The notes beneath the pieces are model-generated. The model searched no databases. It saw nothing but the letters and a program-made list of their open reading frames with translations, and was not told the DNA's origin. From UBA4644 sp964541085 (GTDB lineage Bacteria > Bacillota > Clostridia > Oscillospirales > Butyricicoccaceae), in contig CAZIPA010000007.1 of NCBI GenBank assembly GCA_964541085.1, forward strand, positions 1 through 64,000: a stretch of 64,000 nt of DNA, written 5' to 3'. The position numbers were made by a program, and so were the translations under genes. Below are positions 58,741 through 64,000 of the stretch, one piece after another (the first letter of the stretch is position 1; the number at the start of each line of letters is the position of its first letter).

Positions 58741-59653
58741 GAAGCGGGAGTGCGCCCCAAAGGAAGCTTCGGAGAAGCGTCGGTTTTCTCCGGCGGCCAG
58801 AAAGGAATTTCTCCAGAGCATCGCCTTTCTGACCCCCAGCGTGCTGGGCGTGACGCTGTTTTTCATCGCACCCTTCGCCATTGTGGTATTTTACTCTCTG
58901 GTGAGCAGCCCGGTAGACCCGGAGTTTGTGGGCCTGAAAAACTTCATCGAGGTGCTGCAAAACTCCGCCTTCCAGACGGCCGCGAAAAATACCGCTGTTT
59001 TCTCTCTGCTGGCCGTGCCGCTGGCGGTGGTGCTGTCGCTGCTGCTGGCACTGCTGCTGGAGCAGAAGATTCCCGGAAAAAGTATGTTCCGCACCTTTTT
59101 CCTCAGTCCCATGATGGTGCCGGTGGCCTCTGTGGTGCTCATCTGGCAGGTGATCTTTCACGAGACAGGCACACTGAATCAGGTGACGGCCATTTTCGGG
59201 GCAGACCCGGTGGACTGGCTGCGCTCGCCCCTGTGCCAGCTGGTGATCGTGGTGCTGTTCCTGTGGAAGAATCTGGGCTATAACATGATCCTTTTCATGG
59301 CCGCTCTGAGCAACATTCCCAAAGAGCTGCTGGAGGTGGCCGATGTGGAGGGTGCCTCTGCCGCCCACAAGTTTTTCCACATCAAGCTGCGCTATCTTTC
59401 GCCCACGGTGCTGTTTGTCACCATCCTCTCCATCATCAACTCCTTCAAGGTGTTCCGGGAGGTCTATCTGATGAGCGGTGCCTATCCCTATGACGGTCTG
59501 TATACCCTCCAGCACTTTATGAACAACACCTTCAAATCCCTGAATTATCAGAAGCTCTCCGCAGCGGCGGTGATGCTGGCCATTGTGATGGTCATTATCA
59601 TTGCCCTGATGTTCCGGGTGGAGGATGCCTTTGGAAAGGATGTGGAAGGATGA
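58721..59653 (+). CDS. Sugar ABC transporter permease (MalF/UgpA type)
   Basis: This 310-residue permease has six membrane helices. A cytoplasmic N-terminal extension of about 30 residues precedes SIAFLTPSVLGVTLFFIAPF, and the EAA-like loop is EVADVEGASAAHKFFHIKLR. It belongs to the CUT1 family and pairs with the next permease. The reading frame begins within the end of the binding-protein gene (20-base overlap), which indicates translational coupling. Confidence 0.93.
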   Translation: MSTKIVKKRECAPKEASEKRRFSPAARKEFLQSIAFLTPSVLGVTLFFIAPFAIVVFYSLVSSPVDPEFVGLKNFIEVLQNSAFQTAAKNTAVFSLLAVPLAVVLSLLLALLLEQKIPGKSMFRTFFLSPMMVPVASVVLIWQVIFHETGTLNQVTAIFGADPVDWLRSPLCQLVIVVLFLWKNLGYNMILFMAALSNIPKELLEVADVEGASAAHKFFHIKLRYLSPTVLFVTILSIINSFKVFREVYLMSGAYPYDGLYTLQHFMNNTFKSLNYQKLSAAAVMLAIVMVIIIALMFRVEDAFGKDVEG

Positions 59654-60546
59654 ACACCGGAAAACGCCGGGGACTGCATACCCTGCGGCGATGCTTTGAG
59701 GTTTTTGTGGCGGCGCTTTTCGCCATTGCCTTTCTGCTGCCCACGGTGCTCACCGTCTCCAACTCCTTCATGACCGAGACGGAGATCAACGCCAACTACG
59801 GCGCGGTATTTTCTGCCGTGTCCGGCGGCAACAGCTATATCTCCAAGGAGGTCAACCTGAAGTTCATCCCCGATAAGGTGAGCTTTTCCCAGTATATCAC
59901 CACCCTGATCAAAAGCCCGGAATATCTGCTGAAGTTCTGGAACTCGGTGATTCTGGTGCTGCCCATTGTGCTGCTGCAGGTGGGCGTGGCGGCGGTGGCC
60001 TCCTATGGCTTCAGCCGATGGCGGGGCAAGGTACGGGATTCCATTTTCTTCTTTTATGTGATCCTGATGCTCATGCCCTATCAGGTGACGCTGGTGCCCA
60101 ACTATCTGGTGTCCAAGTTTCTGGGCATTTTCAACACCCGCTGGGCCATCATCTTTCCCGGGGCCTTCGCACCGTTTTCCGTGTTTCTTTTGACCAAGTT
60201 CATGCGGCGCATTCCCGTTTCCCAGATCGAGGCCGCCAAGCTGGACGGCTCCAGCGAATGGCAGATTTTTACCAGAATCTATCTGCCCCAGTGCCGCAGC
60301 GCACTGTATTCCATCGCCATTCTGGTGTTTATCGACTATTGGAACATGGTGGAGCAGCCCCTCATTCTGCTGGAGGATACCGAGCTGTACCCCCTGTCCG
60401 TCTATCTTTCCACCATCAACGCCGGTGAAATCGGTCTGGCGTTTGCGGTGGCAACCATCTATATGATCCCCTCGCTGCTGCTGTTTCTGCACGGCGAAGA
60501 ATATCTGGTGGAGGGCATTGCCCAATCCGGTTCTGTGAAAGGATAA
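59650..60546 (+). CDS. Sugar ABC transporter permease (MalG/UgpE type)
   Basis: This 298-residue permease has the MalG-type N-terminus, helices and EAA loop. IEAAKLDGSSEWQIFTRIYL is followed by P, and an NSVILVLPIVLLQVGVAAVA helix and RRIPVSQIEAAK region are visible. It overlaps the previous permease gene by 4 bases. A longer periplasm-facing loop follows the first helix (NANYGAVFSAVSGGN), which is unusual for MalG. It could contact the extracellular partners encoded downstream. Confidence 0.93.
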   Translation: MNTGKRRGLHTLRRCFEVFVAALFAIAFLLPTVLTVSNSFMTETEINANYGAVFSAVSGGNSYISKEVNLKFIPDKVSFSQYITTLIKSPEYLLKFWNSVILVLPIVLLQVGVAAVASYGFSRWRGKVRDSIFFFYVILMLMPYQVTLVPNYLVSKFLGIFNTRWAIIFPGAFAPFSVFLLTKFMRRIPVSQIEAAKLDGSSEWQIFTRIYLPQCRSALYSIAILVFIDYWNMVEQPLILLEDTELYPLSVYLSTINAGEIGLAFAVATIYMIPSLLLFLHGEEYLVEGIAQSGSVKG

Positions 60547-60552
60547 GTGATT

Positions 60553-62589
60553 ATGGAAGAACAAGCTGTCAAAAAAAGAGGCTGGGTCAAAAACGCGGCC
60601 ATTATTTTCCTCAGCATCCTGCTGGTGCTGACCTTCTTTTCCCAGACGATTCTCAATCGCTCCCTGCCGGAGGTCAGCACGGCCTCTGTGACCTCCGATG
60701 CCATCAATGCCAAGATTCGAGGCAGCGGCACGGTTACGGCGGGAGATACCTATGAGGTGGTGCTGGAGGAGACCCGCACCATTCAGGCGGTTTATGCCAA
60801 GGTGGGCGACACGGTTGCCGTGGGCGATGTGCTGTTCCTGCTGGCGGATAAGGACAGCACGGAGCTGACCAACGCACAGGAGAGCCTTGCCGACGCCAAG
60901 CGCAGCTATCAGAGTGCCCTCATCGACATGGGCGGCACGGATTATGCCCGGGAAAACCGGCAGATTCAGAAATATCGTGAGGCACTGGCCGAGGCCCAGG
61001 CGGCTGCGGCTGCCGGTGCTGTCACCGTCGAAGAGGTCAATCAGGCTGCCGCCAACCTGAAGGAAGCCCAGCGGGTGCAGAAGGAGCTGAACAAGACCAT
61101 CACCGAGACGGACAAAGCCGTTTCCGAAGCGGAATCTGCCCTTGCGGAATATCAGTCCACGGTCAAATCGCTGGAAAACAGCGCCGCCCAGCTGGAAAAG
61201 GAGCTGGAGGGCTATGAGGATGAGCTGGCCCGTCTGCGCCGGGGCGACAGCTATGACCAGCGGGATCTGGATGAGGCCCAGAGTGCGCTGGCGGATGCCC
61301 GGCGGGACTATGCCAACTGCTGGTCGCAGAATCAGGCAGCGCTGGATTCTCTGCGGCACAAGGCCGAGGCCATTGTGGGCAGCAGTGCCGACGAGGATGA
61401 GATCATCCGGCAGATGGAGGCACTGTCTGACGGCTGGAAAAATGACGCGCTGGACGACAATCACAAGGCTACCGCCGACGAGCGCTCGGCCTTCCTGCTG
61501 CTGAAGGACAAATATGACGATCTGAAGGATGCCGAGGCCGAATTGGAAGCGGTGCAGGAAGGGCTGGACAGCAGCCTTTCCCTGCAGGAGAGCATCGACA
61601 AATGCCGGGATAACATCGCCGAAACCGAGGATCAGCTGGATGAAGTCAACGCCGAACTGCGGACGGCGCAGAAAAATGAAGCCTATCAGCAGCAGGTGCT
61701 GGACGATGCCAAATGGCAGCAGGAAATGCTGGAATCCAGCAAGGAGCAGCAGGACGAGGCTGTGACGGCTTTTCAGGAGACCTATGACGATCTGAAGGAC
61801 AAATACGACAGCTATGAGCGTCTTCAGGCTGCGGTGGAGGATGCACAGGATACGCTGGAAAACGCCCTGTTTGATCTGGCCCAGCAGAAGGAGGACGACG
61901 GCAAGCAGGCCGCCAAGGATCAGCTGAACCTGCAGGCCCAGAAGGACGAGATCGCCAAGCTGGAGGCCGAGGTGGCCGAATGGCAGGCCAAGTCTGTGGG
62001 GGCGGAGGTTACGGCCAAGAGCGCCGGTATCATCAGTTCTGTCAACGCTGTGGCCGGACGGGAAGCCACGCCGGGCAGTGCGCTGGCTACCATCGAGATG
62101 GTGGACCGGGGCTATACGCTGGCCTTTTCCGTCACCAAGGAGCAGGCCCAGAAGGTGCGTCTGGGAGACAAAGCCGAAATCACCAACTACTGGTGGGGCT
62201 CGGGTATTGACGCGACACTGACCCAGATCATCCCCGATGAAAACAATCCCGCCGCCAACAAAAAGCTGGTGTTCACTCTGACGGGAGATGTGTCCAGCGG
62301 CGACAATCTCACCCTTTCCATCGGCGAAAAGAGCGCCAATTATGATTCCGTCATTCCCAGCAGCGCCCTGCGCACCGACAGCAACGGTACCTTTGTGCTG
62401 GTGATGACCGCTAAGAGCACGCCTCTGGGCAACCGCTATACCGCCACCCGTGTGGATGTGAAGGTGCTGGCCCAGGACGATACCAAGACCGCCGTTTCCG
62501 GCCTGTCCTACGGTGATTTCGTCATTACCACCTCCAGCAAGCCGCTGGATGCGGGTATGCAGGTGAGGATGGTGGACAACGCCACATGA
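60553..62589 (+). CDS. HlyD/MacA-type membrane-fusion adaptor with long coiled coil
   Basis: This 678-residue protein has one N-terminal membrane helix (about 14-35). A half lipoyl domain follows (GSGTVTAGDTYEVV, AVYAKVGDTVAVGDVLFLL, about 57-99), then a very long helical hairpin (about 104-480) of heptad-like Leu/Ala/Glu/Gln-rich sequence. The second half lipoyl domain (AEVTAKSAGIISSVNAVAG) and a beta-barrel/proximal domain (about 500-678) complete it. This is the order of MacA/HlyD adaptors. The start at 60553 has AAAGGAT 8 bases upstream. It lies 6 bases after a sugar permease gene, where no adaptor is expected. Confidence 0.87.
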   Translation: MEEQAVKKRGWVKNAAIIFLSILLVLTFFSQTILNRSLPEVSTASVTSDAINAKIRGSGTVTAGDTYEVVLEETRTIQAVYAKVGDTVAVGDVLFLLADKDSTELTNAQESLADAKRSYQSALIDMGGTDYARENRQIQKYREALAEAQAAAAAGAVTVEEVNQAAANLKEAQRVQKELNKTITETDKAVSEAESALAEYQSTVKSLENSAAQLEKELEGYEDELARLRRGDSYDQRDLDEAQSALADARRDYANCWSQNQAALDSLRHKAEAIVGSSADEDEIIRQMEALSDGWKNDALDDNHKATADERSAFLLLKDKYDDLKDAEAELEAVQEGLDSSLSLQESIDKCRDNIAETEDQLDEVNAELRTAQKNEAYQQQVLDDAKWQQEMLESSKEQQDEAVTAFQETYDDLKDKYDSYERLQAAVEDAQDTLENALFDLAQQKEDDGKQAAKDQLNLQAQKDEIAKLEAEVAEWQAKSVGAEVTAKSAGIISSVNAVAGREATPGSALATIEMVDRGYTLAFSVTKEQAQKVRLGDKAEITNYWWGSGIDATLTQIIPDENNPAANKKLVFTLTGDVSSGDNLTLSIGEKSANYDSVIPSSALRTDSNGTFVLVMTAKSTPLGNRYTATRVDVKVLAQDDTKTAVSGLSYGDFVITTSSKPLDAGMQVRMVDNAT

Positions 62590-63671
62590 AACATCCGCTG
62601 AAGCTGAAATGGAGCCGTCGGGTCGTATTCTGGCTGGTCAACGCTCTGCTGGCGGTGCTGTGCGCCGGATGTCTGCTGTGGGAGCAGCAGGTGGCAGGGA
62701 CGCTGACCACGCTGGATGCCGCCCGCACCTGGCGGGGAGAGAACGAAATGCGCTTTTCCCAGCTGGCCTGCTATTTTCCCCGGCAGTCCATGCTGCGGGA
62801 AACCGATGTGCTGACCTTTCGTGAGACCCTTTCCGGCAAGCTGCTGGAGGCCTCGCTGGAGCCCTCGGAAAACGGCGCACTGTATACGGATGCCTATTAC
62901 GGAGACGGCACGATTTCCGTCTCCACCGAGCGGGCAAGGGCCTCCGGTGTGCAGGCCTTTGGCGTCAGCGGCGATTTCTTCCGGTTTCATCCTCTGACGC
63001 TGCGTTCGGGCAATTATCTTTCCGACAGCGACCTGATGAAGGATCGGGTGCTGCTGGATGAAACGCTGGCGTGGACGCTGTTCGGCGGCATGGATCTGGC
63101 CGGGATGAGCGTCACCATTGACGGCAGCAGCTATTATGTGGCCGGTGTGGTGTGCATGGAGGACGACACCTACAGCACGCTGGCCAACGATGCCTCCGCC
63201 GGAACCATCTTCCTCTCCTATTCCGCGCTGGAGGAGATTCAGGGCAGTCTGGAGGTTTCCGGCTATGAGCTGGTGGCGCCGGAGCCCATTACCGGCTTTG
63301 CCAAAGGGCTGGTGGAGGAGCATCTTCCCATGGACGGGGCGGCGCTGCTGGACAACGGCAGCCGCTATTCCTTCTCCAATCTGATGGCGGTGGCCGGAGA
63401 TTTTGGCAAGCGCAGCATGGGCCGCAGCGGAATCATCTTTCCCTATTGGGAAAATGCCCTGCGCATGACGGAGGATCTGGCATCGCTGGGGCTGGTGCTG
63501 GCGCTGGTGCTGGGCGCACTGCCCTGCGTCAGTCTGCTGGTGCTGGGCATTCGTCAGCTGGTGCGGCTGCTGCGGCGGCTGAAAGCAACCCTTTCCCGCA
63601 GGATTTCCACCGGCATGGAACAGGCCCGGGAAAAGAAATGGGAAAAATCCCGGCAGAAAAAGGAGGACTGA
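62586..63671 (+). CDS. MacB-core-like membrane protein with only two helices
   Basis: This 361-residue protein has one membrane helix at about 12-32. An extracellular domain of about 260 residues follows (RETDVLTFRETLSGKL, FGVSGDFFRFHPLTLRSGNYL, DRVLLDETLAWTLFGGMDLAG, VTIDGSSYYVAGVVCME). It resembles the MacB periplasmic core domain. A final helix at about 302-325 precedes a basic tail. It lacks the three-helix FtsX block of true permeases. It overlaps the adaptor gene by 4 bases and precedes the ATPase gene by 3 bases, so all are one operon. Confidence 0.8.
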   Translation: MKHPLKLKWSRRVVFWLVNALLAVLCAGCLLWEQQVAGTLTTLDAARTWRGENEMRFSQLACYFPRQSMLRETDVLTFRETLSGKLLEASLEPSENGALYTDAYYGDGTISVSTERARASGVQAFGVSGDFFRFHPLTLRSGNYLSDSDLMKDRVLLDETLAWTLFGGMDLAGMSVTIDGSSYYVAGVVCMEDDTYSTLANDASAGTIFLSYSALEEIQGSLEVSGYELVAPEPITGFAKGLVEEHLPMDGAALLDNGSRYSFSNLMAVAGDFGKRSMGRSGIIFPYWENALRMTEDLASLGLVLALVLGALPCVSLLVLGIRQLVRLLRRLKATLSRRISTGMEQAREKKWEKSRQKKED

Positions 63672-63674
63672 GCA

Positions 63675-64000
63675 ATGGCAGGTGTCCGATTTGAACAGGT
63701 CAGCAAAATCTTTGATAAAACCGTTGTGGCCGTGCAGGCCTTTGATCTGGAGATTCACGACAAGGAGTTCGTGGTGCTGGTGGGCCCCTCCGGCTGCGGA
63801 AAATCCACCACTCTGCGGATGATCGCCGGTCTGGAGGCTCCCACCACCGGCAGGGTCTACATTGGTGACCGGCTGGTGAACGATGTTCCCCCAAAGGATC
63901 GGGATATCGCCATGGTGTTCCAGAACTATGCCCTGTATCCCCACATGACGGTCTATGAAAATATCGCCTACGGCCTGCGTCTGCGCAAGTTTCCCAGGAA
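63675..64000 (+). CDS. MsmX/UgpC-type sugar ABC transporter ATPase, partial
   Basis: The first 108 residues are present and the gene is cut by the right edge. Walker A is GPSGCGKST (residues 37-45) and the Q-loop region MVFQNYALYPHMTVYENIAYG is broken here as MVFQNYALYPHMT. The sequence KRDIAM-like PPKDRDIAMVFQ is typical of the MsmX/UgpC ATPases that energise CUT1 importers. AGGAGG lies 8 bases before the ATG. As the last gene seen, it shows that the operon ends in an importer-type ATPase rather than a MacB-type one. Confidence 0.93.
   Translation, partial: MAGVRFEQVSKIFDKTVVAVQAFDLEIHDKEFVVLVGPSGCGKSTTLRMIAGLEAPTTGRVYIGDRLVNDVPPKDRDIAMVFQNYALYPHMTVYENIAYGLRLRKFPR

Overview
The window looks like a chromosomal segment of a GC-rich, anaerobic, amino-acid-fermenting Clostridia member, most likely of the Oscillospiraceae type. 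This is inferred from the B12-dependent ornithine fermentation cluster, a T-box-controlled thrS, the YloU/YloV pair, the two-component and ABC export modules, TTG and GTG starts with strong AGGAGG sites, and the many short intergenic palindromes. Species cannot be assigned from the sequence alone. No phage, plasmid origin, rRNA or CRISPR array was seen.

Layout. 0-6 kb: a frameshifted FtsX-type ABC permease cut by the left edge, an OmpR-type response regulator with its histidine kinase, and a membrane glycosyltransferase. 6-13 kb: thymidine kinase, an AT-richer pair (an 82-residue protein and a CFI-box protein), an amidohydrolase, a Nudix hydrolase divergent from a transglutaminase-like protein, and an SLH-domain protein. 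13-18.5 kb: repeat copy A, an LtaS-like enzyme, a MATE transporter and an Mrp ATPase. 18.6-21.7 kb: mgtE with a long leader holding a possible 30-codon upstream ORF, then a thioesterase and an acetamidase/formamidase. 21.7-26.8 kb: a secreted papain-fold-like protein coupled to a lipoprotein, then TGS-less thrS behind a T-box. 27-31 kb: a small lipoprotein, repeat copy B, a VanW protein, an RluA-type synthase, a CBS protein and a membrane protein. 31-42.5 kb: an AraC regulator divergent from a complete peptide ABC importer, a MacB-like export pair and a D-aminopeptidase. 42.6-43.6 kb: an ArAE/FUSC-like protein and tRNA-Trp. 43.8-52.8 kb: the full ornithine oxidative branch (orr, GlmL/MutL-like reactivase, oraE, oraS, ortB, ortA, ord) divergent from a LysR regulator. 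52.8-56 kb: serine acetyltransferase, a FakA-like kinase and its Asp23 partner. 56.3-64 kb: an unusual operon joining a sugar-importer core to a HlyD/MacA-like adaptor and a MacB-core-like membrane protein, running off the right edge.

How it fits together. Peptide import, D-aminopeptidase and ornithine catabolism point to amino-acid fermentation: L-ornithine is racemised, isomerised by OraSE to 2,4-diaminopentanoate, oxidised by Ord, and cleaved by OrtAB to alanine and acetyl-CoA. The two observations most likely to be new are a hairpin-rich MITE-like element, whose two copies each sit between duplicated transcription-terminator hairpins, and the hybrid importer/adaptor operon at the right edge.
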